Part shown: positions 50,164 through 59,750 of the stretch, in pieces
Layout: each line of letters starts with the position of its first letter
How positions within the stretch are numbered: the first letter of the stretch is position 1
DNA from: Nitrososphaerales archaeon
GTDB taxonomy: Archaea > Thermoproteota > Nitrososphaeria > Nitrososphaerales > Gagatemarchaeaceae
Assembly: GCA_032906765.1 (NCBI GenBank)
Contig: JAJTZB010000005.1
Coordinates: 62,001-126,000 of the forward strand
Direction: 5' to 3'
DNA length: 64,000 nt
Position numbers and translations under genes: made by a program
The notes under the pieces: model-generated
What the model was told of the DNA's origin: nothing
Databases searched by the model: none
Seen by the model: only the letters and a program-made list of their open reading frames with translations

Positions 50164-51234
50164 GTGCAATCCCCGGACCTGCATGGGAGGGATCTGATAT
50201 CTACACAAGACTGGAGGAGAGAAGAGATCGATTACCTGATGGAATTTGCCAGAGACATAAAACAGAAGTATCGTTCTGGCAGCGTCCCGGAACTCTTCAA
50301 GAACAAGACCTTCTTCATGCTCTTCTACAACACCTCGACAAGGACTAGGTCGAGCTTCGAGGCCGCAGCGACTGTCCTTGGAGGTCACTCACAGTTCATC
50401 GACTTCGCCACTACAAGAGGCGCCGAAGGTGAATCGATCAAGGACATGGCGAAGATGTACGAGAGATTGGGACACGCGCTCGGAGTAAGAATCCTGGAGT
50501 CTGCCGTGGACTACGTGTATGGAAGGGGAAATGCGGTAATCAGGGAATACGCGAAGCACGCAGACATACCAGTGGTAAACATGGCCGACGATGTCTATCA
50601 TCCCACCCAGGCAATAACCGACGTCTTCACCCTCAAAGAAAAGTTCGATGGGAAGCTGGCGAGGAAGAAGTACGTCATCATGTGGAGCTATAGTGACCAC
50701 GTCAGAAGCTGGGGAAGCGTACAAGACGAGATGCTCATCGCTACGAAGTATGGCATGAACACGGTACTCGCCTACCCCGAGGGCTTTGACCTTGACGAGA
50801 ACCTGGTTCGAGAGGCCAAGAATAATGCTAGACAGTCTGGCGGGGGGTTGGACATTAACCACAACCTCGAGGAGGCCATGAAAGGAGCCGACGTGGTCTT
50901 CCCCCGCAGTTGGGCGAGCCATGAATGCGTCACGACCGGCATAAACCGGTTCGGGAAGGAGAAGGAGGTCGAGCTTCACAACAGGTACAAGGACTGGCGC
51001 CTGACGACAAAGTTGACTGACGCCATGGACAAGAATGGAATTGTTACCCATGTGCTCCCTGTCTTCAGAGGTCAGGAAGCCGATGACGAGGTCATGGACG
51101 GTCCAAGAAGCGTCATCTACGACCAGGCAGAGAACCTCCTCTACGTAAGAGCGGCTGTGCTGGCCTTGTTGGCAGGCTTGGAAAAGCAGGAACTTCTCTC
51201 TCGGTCAACGACCGAATCGAATCCCACTTGTTGA
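50164..51234 (+). CDS. OTC-like carbamoyltransferase 2 (YgeW-like)
   Basis: 356 residues from GTG 50164. The carbamoyl-phosphate loop STRTR (about 58-62) is canonical, followed by FEAAATVLGGHSQFID. NMADDVYHPTQAITDVFTL gives HPTQ, and HVLPVFRGQEADDEVMDGPRSVIYDQAENLLYVRAA gives the C-terminal motif with HVLPV in place of HCLPA. It is a clear paralogue of the protein at 42723, but with other substrate-site residues, so the two probably act on different carbamoyl compounds. It is controlled separately, under its own palindrome and promoter. Confidence 0.88.
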   Translation: MQSPDLHGRDLISTQDWRREEIDYLMEFARDIKQKYRSGSVPELFKNKTFFMLFYNTSTRTRSSFEAAATVLGGHSQFIDFATTRGAEGESIKDMAKMYERLGHALGVRILESAVDYVYGRGNAVIREYAKHADIPVVNMADDVYHPTQAITDVFTLKEKFDGKLARKKYVIMWSYSDHVRSWGSVQDEMLIATKYGMNTVLAYPEGFDLDENLVREAKNNARQSGGGLDINHNLEEAMKGADVVFPRSWASHECVTTGINRFGKEKEVELHNRYKDWRLTTKLTDAMDKNGIVTHVLPVFRGQEADDEVMDGPRSVIYDQAENLLYVRAAVLALLAGLEKQELLSRSTTESNPTC

Positions 51235-51370
51235 CGCCAGGTTAAGGCCAGAAGGGTCAGTTTTAGGTAGAAGAACCTCAAACCCACCCTGTCGTGGAGC
51301 CTGACTGGACAGTCTTCGTCCGGGGTGCCTCAGGCCCCGCAAAAACGTCTAACTTCTTAATATCTGCGCT

Positions 51371-52966
51371 CTATTCTGGCGGGATTTCCTTGTAAGCCAA
51401 GGAAATGTCCACGCCTCTGCGCTTATGATATGCCTTGGAAGCGAAGTAGATTACTGCCCCAGAAATGGTCGTGAGTATGACGAAGGTGTAGGTCAGGGAA
51501 TTCAGGGACCACACTCCCGGATTGGCGAGGAATTGGTACGACAGGAAGCCGAAGACGAAGAAGTTGATGATTCCTGCGGCCACCAGAATCGCCTTGCTCA
51601 TGCCGCTCTCCTTTCTTAGACCCCAGACCGCCGCCGCCAGCCCTACAAACATGAAGTAGATCATCGAGGCGATAATCGCTCCGAACAGACTTGACATGCC
51701 CGAGTAGTAGAATGATGCCAGCCCCACGAGCACGATCGTCAGGACCAGAGAGATAACTAAGGCAGTTACCGGTGAACCGAACCTCGGATGCACGTTCGAT
51801 ATCCGAGATGGAAGGAATCTATCGAATGATTGAGCCAGCAGATACCTCGAAATTACTATTACACCGTAGGCAAGCACACTCACGTTAGCGAGAATCCATC
51901 CGATGCCGATTAGACCTGCCACGATGTTGTTCCCGGAGACACCCATGGCCAAGGTCCAGAAGTTGAACGAGTAGTTGTAGACTAGGTTGGGATTGGCGTA
52001 GGCCCCGTTGGTGAACGCCTGACCGGCCACGAGGTACATAACGCCAAGCGACCCCGTGACAAAGACGAACACCAGAATCGCGGAAATGGGGACGTTCCAC
52101 CTCAATGCGGACTTGCCCTTGATCTCACTGGCGACGGCCGGCGCTGCGTTGAGCCACGGGTATACGAAGGCGGCCATCAATGGAAGCAGAAAGAGCGTGT
52201 TTCCGAAATTGAAGAAACCACCGGGATAACCACTCGAAATAACATGGTAGGTGTTCGTCCCGTTTACGGCCATGTAGCCGTTGTTAATGAAGTTCTGGAC
52301 CCCGCTAGACCCAGCACTGAGCAGGACTGCCATTGCGAGGATGAGAGCGAAGAATCCGAAGATCGTGAGAACAGAGACGAGCCTGTAGCCCGCTTTCGGC
52401 CTGATTATGTTGACTCCTATGAGGGCGGCGAAGATTACGGCGCCCACCAGAAACTGAGCCCAGGGAATCGCCCCCGTTACATTGCTGGGGACGGCGAGGC
52501 CGAAGAGAGCCGAGTTGAAGGTGAAGAACAACCCTACTGACCCTACCGCAAAGACGGTAGACAGCACTATCAGGGCGAGATACGCGGTTGTCTCTGTCGT
52601 GTAGCCCATGAAGGAAAGGATGCTCCCTGCTGGGCCCCCAAAAACTCTAGACACCCAGACATAGTCACCACCAGTCCTAGGCATTCTCCGAGACATTATG
52701 GTGTAGACCGCTATCTGAGGGAAGGATACAACAAACGCGATTACCGAAAGAAGAACAAGGTTTACGCCAGACATGTCCGCCCCAGAGAAGAACATTGGAA
52801 CCAGGCCGGAGATTCCTATGACACCGAGCAATGCACCTACCGACATATTGCTCATGTTCATGGCGATGCTATCGAAGAAAGAGACGTTCTTGACCAGACC
52901 AGTCGCTTCACGTACGAACACAGATGGCGTCTGAGGACCCGCAGCTTGCCTCTTCTGCTCGCTCAA
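51371..52966 (-). CDS. APC-superfamily permease
   Basis: 531 residues, about 12 helices. The start VSFFDSIAMNMSNMSVGALLGVIG and the SFPQIAVYTIMSRRMPRTGGDYVWVSR segment (about 90-112) are typical of archaeal amino-acid/polyamine/organocation permeases. It moves a small amine, amino acid or nucleobase-like solute across the membrane. Set between nitrogen-catabolic genes, it is the likely uptake or product-export route of the island. The substrate cannot be deduced. Confidence 0.88.
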   Translation of the reverse strand: MSEQKRQAAGPQTPSVFVREATGLVKNVSFFDSIAMNMSNMSVGALLGVIGISGLVPMFFSGADMSGVNLVLLSVIAFVVSFPQIAVYTIMSRRMPRTGGDYVWVSRVFGGPAGSILSFMGYTTETTAYLALIVLSTVFAVGSVGLFFTFNSALFGLAVPSNVTGAIPWAQFLVGAVIFAALIGVNIIRPKAGYRLVSVLTIFGFFALILAMAVLLSAGSSGVQNFINNGYMAVNGTNTYHVISSGYPGGFFNFGNTLFLLPLMAAFVYPWLNAAPAVASEIKGKSALRWNVPISAILVFVFVTGSLGVMYLVAGQAFTNGAYANPNLVYNYSFNFWTLAMGVSGNNIVAGLIGIGWILANVSVLAYGVIVISRYLLAQSFDRFLPSRISNVHPRFGSPVTALVISLVLTIVLVGLASFYYSGMSSLFGAIIASMIYFMFVGLAAAVWGLRKESGMSKAILVAAGIINFFVFGFLSYQFLANPGVWSLNSLTYTFVILTTISGAVIYFASKAYHKRRGVDISLAYKEIPPE

Positions 52967-53000
52967 GGCTAGCTTCGCTCGTAATCGTTGGTCTTAGGCG

Positions 53001-53010
53001 CTTATTTAAG
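53001..53010 (-). promoter_or_regulatory. TATA-like box of the permease
   Basis: CTTAAATAAG on the reverse strand, 35-44 bases before TTG 52966. Confidence 0.5.
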
Positions 53011-53224
53011 CTCCACTCGTCGCTTTGAGTGTTGGCCTCTAATCTAAGATGATTGAGCTTGAACAGGAATGTGAGCCGTGACGAACTCGCTATCGAAGGA
53101 CGCTTCCAAATGATCTGAGACCCATGTCGGCTGTGACAGTCCGCCTGACAACAAATAGGCGTTCTCCCAATCGGAGGTTCTCGTAAGATGAAAAGCTTCT
53201 TAGAGATAGGAGTCCTAGCTCGTC

Positions 53225-54037
53225 ATGTCGGATTGTGAGATTTCACTGAGCAGCCCATTCACCCCATTCGAGTCTCTCGGGGACGAAGCGGAGCGAATCC
53301 TTCGGTTTGCGGAGACCAAGAGCGTCACCTTGCGTCTGCTTGGAGGAGTCGCAGTGGGTCTACGGTGCCCTTCAGCTTCCAAGGCTCCGCTGTCCAGGCG
53401 TTATGTGGACATCGATGTCATCGGTCACAGTAAGGATACTGGCAAGATAACGCAGCTCTTCAAGGAGCTCGGATACAAACCGAGGGAGAGATTCAACGCT
53501 CTTCAAGTGTCCAGGCTCATATTCAACGATATCAAGAACTCCAGACGTGTCGACGTCTTCCTCGATGTCTTCCAGATGTGCCACAAATTCGACCTGAAAA
53601 ACCGGATTGAGCTTGAGCCAAAGACCATCCCGATTTCTGATCTTCTGTCAACGAAGCTGCAGATAGTCGAAATCAACGAAAAGGACATCAAAGACATCCT
53701 CGCGATGTTGCTAGATCACGACATCTCGGCAGTAGAGGTTCTAGACAAGATCAACGCTACTTACATCGCAAGATTGTGCGCCGAAGATTGGGGAGTGTAC
53801 AAGACGTTCACAATAAACTTGGGAAGGTTAGCCGAGGACGCGATTAGGCTGGGTCTCGAGGAGGAACAGAGAAAGCGTTCCAGTGAGCGTGCGGAGGCGT
53901 TAAGGAAGGCCATCGAAGAGGAGCCGAAGACTGTGAGGTGGAAGATGAGAGCCGTCATCGGAGAAAAGAAAAGGTGGTACGAGCTGCCCTGGGCGGACCA
54001 GGAGGTAGTGGAGTCGGGGGTCCGAGCCGAGATATGA
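53225..54037 (+). CDS. Nucleotidyltransferase-fold hypothetical protein
   Basis: 270 residues. LRLLGGVAVGLR followed by RRYVDIDVIGHS (about 38-67) is the G-G...D-x-D pattern of DUF1814/AbiEii-like nucleotidyltransferases. The rest (residues 80-200) is helical with DVFLDVF and TKLQIVEIN as in that group, then a basic tail. Some members are toxins, others are uncharacterised; no antitoxin is visible beside it. It may be unrelated to the nitrogen genes that surround it. Confidence 0.6.
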   Translation: MSDCEISLSSPFTPFESLGDEAERILRFAETKSVTLRLLGGVAVGLRCPSASKAPLSRRYVDIDVIGHSKDTGKITQLFKELGYKPRERFNALQVSRLIFNDIKNSRRVDVFLDVFQMCHKFDLKNRIELEPKTIPISDLLSTKLQIVEINEKDIKDILAMLLDHDISAVEVLDKINATYIARLCAEDWGVYKTFTINLGRLAEDAIRLGLEEEQRKRSSERAEALRKAIEEEPKTVRWKMRAVIGEKKRWYELPWADQEVVESGVRAEI

Positions 54038-54067
54038 GCCTCCGGCCGTTCGATAGTTCGCTAGAGA

Positions 54068-54077
54068 CTTTATATCC
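54068..54077 (+). promoter_or_regulatory. TATA box of the LLM-SsnA operon
   Basis: CTTTATATCC lies 33-42 bases before TTG 54110. Confidence 0.5.
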
Positions 54078-54109
54078 AGTTTCAGTTCAAACAAATAGGG
54101 CAAAGTAGT

Positions 54110-55126
54110 TTGTCCACGAGGGGAGCCGCTTCTATAGACCGGCTGGGTCTCTATCTCCAAGACATGCATGTTAGGGAAATGGTTAGGTATTCTCAGATCG
54201 CAGAGCAACACGGATTCGAATCAGTGTGGATTGCGGAGTCCAGACTAGCAAGAGATGCTGTGGTGCCTGTGACGGCCATCGCTACTGACACGAGCAGGAT
54301 CAAGGTGGGGGCGGGCGTCATCAATACTTGGACGAGGAACGCGGCACTGATTGCACAGACGTTCGCCACACTCGACGAGTTATCCGATGGTAGAGTCTTG
54401 CTTGGGCTAGGAGCGTGGTGGGATCCCCTGGCGCGGAAGGTTGGGATAGAGCGAACAAAGCCCCTTCAATGCATGATGGAGTACGTGCAGGTGATTAGGC
54501 GTCTGTTCAAGGCGGAAGAGGTGAACTTCGCAGGAGAATTCGTCAAGATGCAGGGAGTAAGACTTGATGTTCTTCATGGAACCGGAGAGAGAGCGAGAGC
54601 AATCCCGATATACGTGGGAGGAACAGGTTTCAAGATGCTAGAACTCGCAGGAGAAATCGCTGACGGGGTGCTACTAAACTACTTGGTGTCTCCAAAATAC
54701 AACGAAAAGGCTCTTGAGAGCATTAGGCGCGGAGCTCAAAAGGCTGGCAGGAAGATAAGCGAAATAGACACCCCCCAGCTCGTAGCATGCTCCATGGATG
54801 AGGACCCCGACAAGGCGATAAGGCTCGCCAAGAAGCACGTCACCATGACCCTTGGGCAGCAGCCTCATATCGCGAAAGCAAGCGGAGTTAGTGAAGACCT
54901 CATCGAAGCAGTCCAGGAAAGGATGGGAGGCTGGCCAGCTAAACCTGGGGGCATCGAACGTGCCGCGGAAATAGTGCCTGATGATGTTGTTCGCATGCTT
55001 ACCGCCTCCGGCGCGCCTGAAGATTGTAGGCGGAAGATCAAGGAGTATATGGATACGGGATGCAAGTCTCCCCTCCTTCTCCCACTGAGTGCCAACGTTG
55101 AGTATATTGTCAAGTCGCTTGCGTAG
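54110..55126 (+). CDS. LLM-class (F420/flavin-dependent) oxidoreductase
   Basis: 338 residues, a luciferase-like TIM barrel. HGFESVWIAES (about 34-44), a TDTSRIKVGAGVINTWTRNAALIAQTFATLDELSDGRVLLGLG segment (about 61-103) and IPIYVGGTGFKMLELAGEIADGVLL (about 164-188) are typical of methylenetetrahydromethanopterin-reductase-like F420 enzymes. It should carry out a hydride transfer or a monooxygenation. It sits 30 bases before the SsnA-like gene in the same operon, so it may reduce or oxidise a ring compound in this pathway. Confidence 0.87.
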   Translation: MSTRGAASIDRLGLYLQDMHVREMVRYSQIAEQHGFESVWIAESRLARDAVVPVTAIATDTSRIKVGAGVINTWTRNAALIAQTFATLDELSDGRVLLGLGAWWDPLARKVGIERTKPLQCMMEYVQVIRRLFKAEEVNFAGEFVKMQGVRLDVLHGTGERARAIPIYVGGTGFKMLELAGEIADGVLLNYLVSPKYNEKALESIRRGAQKAGRKISEIDTPQLVACSMDEDPDKAIRLAKKHVTMTLGQQPHIAKASGVSEDLIEAVQERMGGWPAKPGGIERAAEIVPDDVVRMLTASGAPEDCRRKIKEYMDTGCKSPLLLPLSANVEYIVKSLA

Positions 55127-55156
55127 GGGAGGTTACGACTGGGAGAGGAATGCTCG

Positions 55157-56560
55157 TTGCCCAAGAAACTCCTAGTCAAAGGCGGTACAGTCCTAACGAT
55201 GGACGAGAAGAGGAGGGTCATGCACGACGCTGCGGTCGCCATCGAAGACGGGAACATAGTCGAGGTCGGCCCCACGGACAAAGTGTCCGAGGGCTTTGGC
55301 GCTGACGAAGTGATAGACGCCAAAGGAAGCGTGGTGATGCCTGGGCTAATCTGTGCTCACACTCATTTGTACGGGATAGCTCTCAGAGGGTCTGCACTTG
55401 ATGTAAAGTCGCCCTCAGACTTCTTGCAGATTCTCCAAAGGATTTGGTGGCCCGTAGATGAAAAGCTGACCAACGCAGATGCCTATGCAACGACGCTGGC
55501 TGCGAGCATTGAATCCCTGATGAATGGCACGACGTGCTATGCGGATACCTACTCCGCCCCCAACGAGATCGCTGGTTCCCTTGACCACATCGCAAGGGCC
55601 GTGAACGAGGTGGGTATCCGCGGGATTATCTCCTTTGAGGCAACCGAAAGAAGAAGCGCGGACGAGGGGAAAAGGGGCCTGCAGGAAAACCTTCGCTTCA
55701 TCGGCAAGAAGAACAAAGGAAGAGCGTCGGGGATGATAAGCCTCCACGCATCGTTTACCGTTTCAGATGAGCTCATCATGCAGGGAGCTGAGGCAAGCGC
55801 AAAATACCACGTACCCCTAACGATACACGTCTCGGAAGGACCCAACGATGCCTACCATAACATGGAGCGATACGGAAAGAGGACCGTGGAAAGATTGCAT
55901 GATACGGGTCTGCTTTCTTCAAGGGCGGTGCTGGCGCATTGCGTTCACCTCAACGAGCGAGAAATTGAGCTGATTAGCAAGGCCTCGACGAGCGTAGCCC
56001 ATAACCCAATGAGCAACATGCTCAACGCCGTGGGGGTTATGCCTCTCCTAGAGATGATCGATCACGGAATCAACGTGGGCTTGGGAAATGATGGATATGT
56101 CTTCGACATGTTTGAGAACATGCGTGCGGCTTTCCTCCTGCAAAGAGTTGCAAGGAGGAATCCTAACAGGCCGTCTCCTCAAGAGGTTGTGGAGATGTGC
56201 ACCGTCAACGCTGCAAAAGCGTACGGGCTTACCTCAATCGGATCGATCGCGCGAGGCAAGCGGGCTGACATCATCGTCATACGCCCGTCTTTCACGGCCA
56301 CGCCATATACAGGCTCTATGTACGGTTACGTGGTGAACGGACTAGGAGGCTCGGACGTCAGAGACGTCGTCGTCGATGGTGAAATAGTCATGAGGGAAAG
56401 AAGGATGGTGAAGATTGACGTCGAGAAGGCAGAAAAACAAGTTCTAAGGACGATGGAGGGGATGTGGCGCAGGCTCGGAGCCTCGCCGCACGAAGCCGTT
56501 GAGCCTTTGCGACCGGGAGGACGGCGGACGGCTGAAGAAGGGGCAAAGCAACAGGAATGA
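55157..56560 (+). CDS. ssnA: SsnA-like amidohydrolase
   Basis: 467 residues. Metal-binding residues are all present: CAHTHLYG (His-x-His), LTIHVSEGPND, LAHCVHLNE and GLGNDGYVFDM (Asp). GIALRG after the first motif and HNPMSNMLNAVGVMPLL resemble SsnA, the aminohydrolase of the bacterial purine/diaminopropionate island, rather than adenosine or guanine deaminases. It probably opens or deaminates a ring intermediate. TTG 55157 is preceded by GAGAGG and follows the LLM gene by 30 bases. Confidence 0.83.
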   Translation: MPKKLLVKGGTVLTMDEKRRVMHDAAVAIEDGNIVEVGPTDKVSEGFGADEVIDAKGSVVMPGLICAHTHLYGIALRGSALDVKSPSDFLQILQRIWWPVDEKLTNADAYATTLAASIESLMNGTTCYADTYSAPNEIAGSLDHIARAVNEVGIRGIISFEATERRSADEGKRGLQENLRFIGKKNKGRASGMISLHASFTVSDELIMQGAEASAKYHVPLTIHVSEGPNDAYHNMERYGKRTVERLHDTGLLSSRAVLAHCVHLNEREIELISKASTSVAHNPMSNMLNAVGVMPLLEMIDHGINVGLGNDGYVFDMFENMRAAFLLQRVARRNPNRPSPQEVVEMCTVNAAKAYGLTSIGSIARGKRADIIVIRPSFTATPYTGSMYGYVVNGLGGSDVRDVVVDGEIVMRERRMVKIDVEKAEKQVLRTMEGMWRRLGASPHEAVEPLRPGGRRTAEEGAKQQE

Positions 56561-56610
56561 TCTTGCCATCGTCGGAATGAACTGTCTCATCGACCTAGGT
56601 GGCAATGACT

Positions 56611-57987
56611 TTACTGGCCGGCAGCCTTTCTCGGAATGAACTTACCGAGCCCTCTCTTCCCGACAAAATCACCGTTCTCCATGATTGTCTCTCCTCTGCT
56701 TACGGTTAGGATTGGGTAGCCCTCGGTGGTCATGTGGTCGTAGATGCTGTAGTCAATCTTCGAGTGAAGAACATCGGCGGTTAGCCTGGCCTTCTTGTTA
56801 GGATCGATTATGACAAAATCCGCGTCTGATCCAACCATAATCGAGCCCTTTGAGGGGTACAGACCAAAACGTCTGGCTGGGGCCTGCGAACTAACCCTTA
56901 CCATATCAAAGATTGAAATCCGTCCTTTCCTTACTCCCTCTGAGTAGAGTATCGGTATTATCGTTTCAGTACCGGGGACGCCGCTCGGGATCTTCGTGAA
57001 ATCCCCTATTCCCAGGTCCTTCTGAGCGCTTGTGAACGGACAGTGGTCACTGCCGACTGTTTCTACTCCGCCTCCGGCCCTCAAGCCCTGCCACAGACTA
57101 GCACAGTCTTCTGCAGTTTTCAAAGCAGGAGACATCACGAAGTTTCGACCGTCGGCTCGCTCGTAGACTTGATCTGTCAGGACGAGGTAGTGTGGGCAGG
57201 TTTCGGCAAAGACGTTGGCTCCGTTCGTTCGTGCCAGTTCTACGGCCTCCATTCCCGCCCTGCTAGAGAGATGGACCACGCACAGTGGTGCTCCTGCAGT
57301 TTGGGCCAAACGTGCGGCTCTCGAAACTGCCTCGGCCTCGGCGATTGCGGGTCTGCTCAGGGCGTGATACTTTGCTTCGGTCTTGCCAGCTGACAAGTTG
57401 GCTTCCACGAGGTTTTCTATTATCCCGTTACTTTCGGCATGAACAGCGACAAGTCCTCCGGCACCCGCCACCTTCTTCATGACCTTGTAACAATCAACGT
57501 CATCAAGCATCAGACCCCTCGTCCTGTAGGTCATGAAGAGCTTGAAACTTGGGACGCCTCGTTCCACGACCTTCGGTATCTGGTCGATATCGGCAAGGTT
57601 CTGTCCCTTGAACACCATGTGAAGGCCATAGTCTGTCGCAACCTTTTGGTCTGCCTTTCGCCTGTATTCAGCGAGAGCGTCGAGGATCGATTGGCCTGAC
57701 TTCGGATCCACGTAATCGATTATGCTGGTGATGCCTCCGCATGCTGCTGCCACTGTGCCCGTGTAGAAGTCGTCTGCCGACGCGGTTTCCATGACGGGCA
57801 ACTCCATGTGAGTGTGCGCATCTATCCCGCCGGGAACTACGATCTTTCCCCTCGCATCAAAGGTCTTAGCCCCGCCTGCTTCCAAGTGCGTCGAGAGCGC
57901 GGCGATCTTCCCGTTCTCAATTCCTATGTTCGATTCAAACGTGTCTGAAGATGTTACGATTCTAGCGTTCTTGACCACGAAATCCAT
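56611..57987 (-). CDS. hyuA: Dihydropyrimidinase/hydantoinase
   Basis: 458 residues, the family length. The two-metal site is complete: GGIDAHTHMELP (His-x-His), SFKLFMTYRTRG with the Lys that is carboxylated, VAVHAES, CVVHLSS and GSDHCPF (Asp). It cleaves the amide of a cyclic imide such as dihydropyrimidine, hydantoin or an allantoin-like ring. It is 13 bases after the guanine-deaminase-like gene and part of the same leftward operon. The product, a carbamoyl amino acid, would suit the carbamoyltransferases in the island. Confidence 0.92.
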   Translation of the reverse strand: MDFVVKNARIVTSSDTFESNIGIENGKIAALSTHLEAGGAKTFDARGKIVVPGGIDAHTHMELPVMETASADDFYTGTVAAACGGITSIIDYVDPKSGQSILDALAEYRRKADQKVATDYGLHMVFKGQNLADIDQIPKVVERGVPSFKLFMTYRTRGLMLDDVDCYKVMKKVAGAGGLVAVHAESNGIIENLVEANLSAGKTEAKYHALSRPAIAEAEAVSRAARLAQTAGAPLCVVHLSSRAGMEAVELARTNGANVFAETCPHYLVLTDQVYERADGRNFVMSPALKTAEDCASLWQGLRAGGGVETVGSDHCPFTSAQKDLGIGDFTKIPSGVPGTETIIPILYSEGVRKGRISIFDMVRVSSQAPARRFGLYPSKGSIMVGSDADFVIIDPNKKARLTADVLHSKIDYSIYDHMTTEGYPILTVSRGETIMENGDFVGKRGLGKFIPRKAAGQ

Positions 57988-58000
57988 GAATCGAGACGAC

Positions 58001-59383
58001 CTATACTTTGATGCCCGACCTCGCGATGAGCCCTTCTTGGTGCCGCTCAGCCTCTTTCATGATCTTCTCTTCATCGAGCGTCAGTGCCTTTCCCTCGCTG
58101 AGCACAACCCTCCCGTCGATCAGCACCGTGTCCACGTCGCTCCCCATGGCAGAGTAGACTATGTTCGACACTATATCCCTGTAGGGAACGAGGTGTGGTT
58201 TCTGCAAATCTATGATGACTAGGTCGGCCCTCTTTCCGACCTCAATCGAACCGACCTCTTTTTGCATCCCAATCGCCCGCGCCCCGTTCATCGTGGCCAT
58301 CTCCAGGACCTTTGTCGCAGGCATTATCCGTGGGTCGAGCAGCCTAACCTTCTGGATGATGGCTGCCAGTTTCATCTCTCGTATCATGTCGTACGAGTTG
58401 TTACAGGGAGCACCATCGCATCCGAGCCCAACGTTGACCCCTGTCTCGATCATTTCGGACACCTTCGGTATCCCCGAGGCAAGCTTGAGATTGGAGGAAG
58501 GGCAGTGCGCAACATTCGATTTGGTTCTTGCCACCAGTCTGATGTCCGAGTCGTCGAGCCAGACCATATGGGCGAACAACGAACGGGGACCAGCCAAGCC
58601 CACGCTATCGATGAACTCGAATGGCGTCATCCCGAAGTTCTCCTTCGCGTACACCACATCCTCCCTTACCTCGGCGAGGTGCATCGTTACACTTGTGTCG
58701 TAGTCTCGGGCCAGCCCAGCCACCTGGATGTATAGCTCCTTGCTGCATCCTCCCAGCGACCTAGGCGCGACCCAGACCTTGACCAAACCGTCTCTGATCC
58801 CATTCCACTTCTGGATCATTGACTTCGCTTCCCTGATGCACGCATCCTTTTCCTCTACAAGCCCCGGCGGCATTATGCTGCGCTTCGTGCCATATCCCGG
58901 GCTGTCCATTACGGTCTTGGCAAGTGCCCCTCTCATGCCTGCCCGGGCGACCGACCTTGCAATGCCGTCGAAACCGTACCTCGACACGACATCGACCCCC
59001 ACGAAGGACGTCGTCCCACTCTTCAGCATCTCGAGCATCGAAAGCTCCGCGCTTACCTTCCCGTCTGCTTCAGTGAAGTTTCCTTGGAGAGGCCAAACCC
59101 TCTTCCTGAGCCAGTCAATCAGTGAAAGGTCGTCGGCGCAGCCTCTCAGCAGTCCCTGAGCTAGGTGAACATGCGTGTCGATTAGTCCTGGTATTACGAC
59201 CATCCCCCTCGCCGAGATTCGCAGATCTGTCTTGTGCCTCCTGCGGATGGAGCCAGATTCGCCCACCTCGACGATTCTTCCATCCTCTACCAAGACTGAA
59301 CCTCCCTGGATGACCCTCAACCGAGAGTCCATGGTGACAATGATTCCGTCTTCGATCAGGATAGAATCCGAATTCGTCGGCAT
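58001..59383 (-). CDS. Amidohydrolase, guanine-deaminase/TRZ-ATZ-like
   Basis: 460 residues. Metal-site residues: LIDTHVHLAQG, VTMHLAEVRED, FAHMVWLDD and GLGCDGAPCNN. The loop GLLRGCADDLSLIDWLRKRVWPLQG is like that of guanine deaminases and ATZ/TRZ deaminases. It deaminates a purine or similar heterocycle; guanine to xanthine is the most useful reaction here. It heads the operon with the hydantoinase. A weak CTTAAG about 75 bases upstream may be the promoter. Confidence 0.85.
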   Translation of the reverse strand: MPTNSDSILIEDGIIVTMDSRLRVIQGGSVLVEDGRIVEVGESGSIRRRHKTDLRISARGMVVIPGLIDTHVHLAQGLLRGCADDLSLIDWLRKRVWPLQGNFTEADGKVSAELSMLEMLKSGTTSFVGVDVVSRYGFDGIARSVARAGMRGALAKTVMDSPGYGTKRSIMPPGLVEEKDACIREAKSMIQKWNGIRDGLVKVWVAPRSLGGCSKELYIQVAGLARDYDTSVTMHLAEVREDVVYAKENFGMTPFEFIDSVGLAGPRSLFAHMVWLDDSDIRLVARTKSNVAHCPSSNLKLASGIPKVSEMIETGVNVGLGCDGAPCNNSYDMIREMKLAAIIQKVRLLDPRIMPATKVLEMATMNGARAIGMQKEVGSIEVGKRADLVIIDLQKPHLVPYRDIVSNIVYSAMGSDVDTVLIDGRVVLSEGKALTLDEEKIMKEAERHQEGLIARSGIKV

Positions 59384-59750
59384 CTCACTAACCTCCCACC
59401 GCCACCGAGGTGCTCGTGATTACGAGCTCACCATATCGTATTCGGCTTTCATAACAGTCTTAAGGATTTGCGTCGAGCCAGAGCCAGAAATCTCGGGACT
59501 GGCGAAAGGGATCCTCAGTTTCTAACCATCGAAACACAACGTCATCTGTCGGCAATTGTGCGCAGCCTGGCTCCTTTGACATCCATTCCAATCAACAGGA
59601 CTGGATCCACGCAGATGCGACAGAGCCAGATGTGTTCACAAATAAGATAGGAACAGAGTGCGCGTCTAGTGCCTCCTCAATCCTCCGAGTGCCTCTTGGA
59701 ACGCGGCCAAAGAGAGAAGATACGGTAGGAATCAAACGCCGGGGAACAAA
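59384..59750. other. Intergenic region between carbamate kinase and amidohydrolase genes
   Basis: I see no gene here. It probably includes the promoter of the leftward amidohydrolase operon (CTTAAG near 59458-59463) and the 3' end of the carbamate kinase transcript. Confidence 0.4.
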
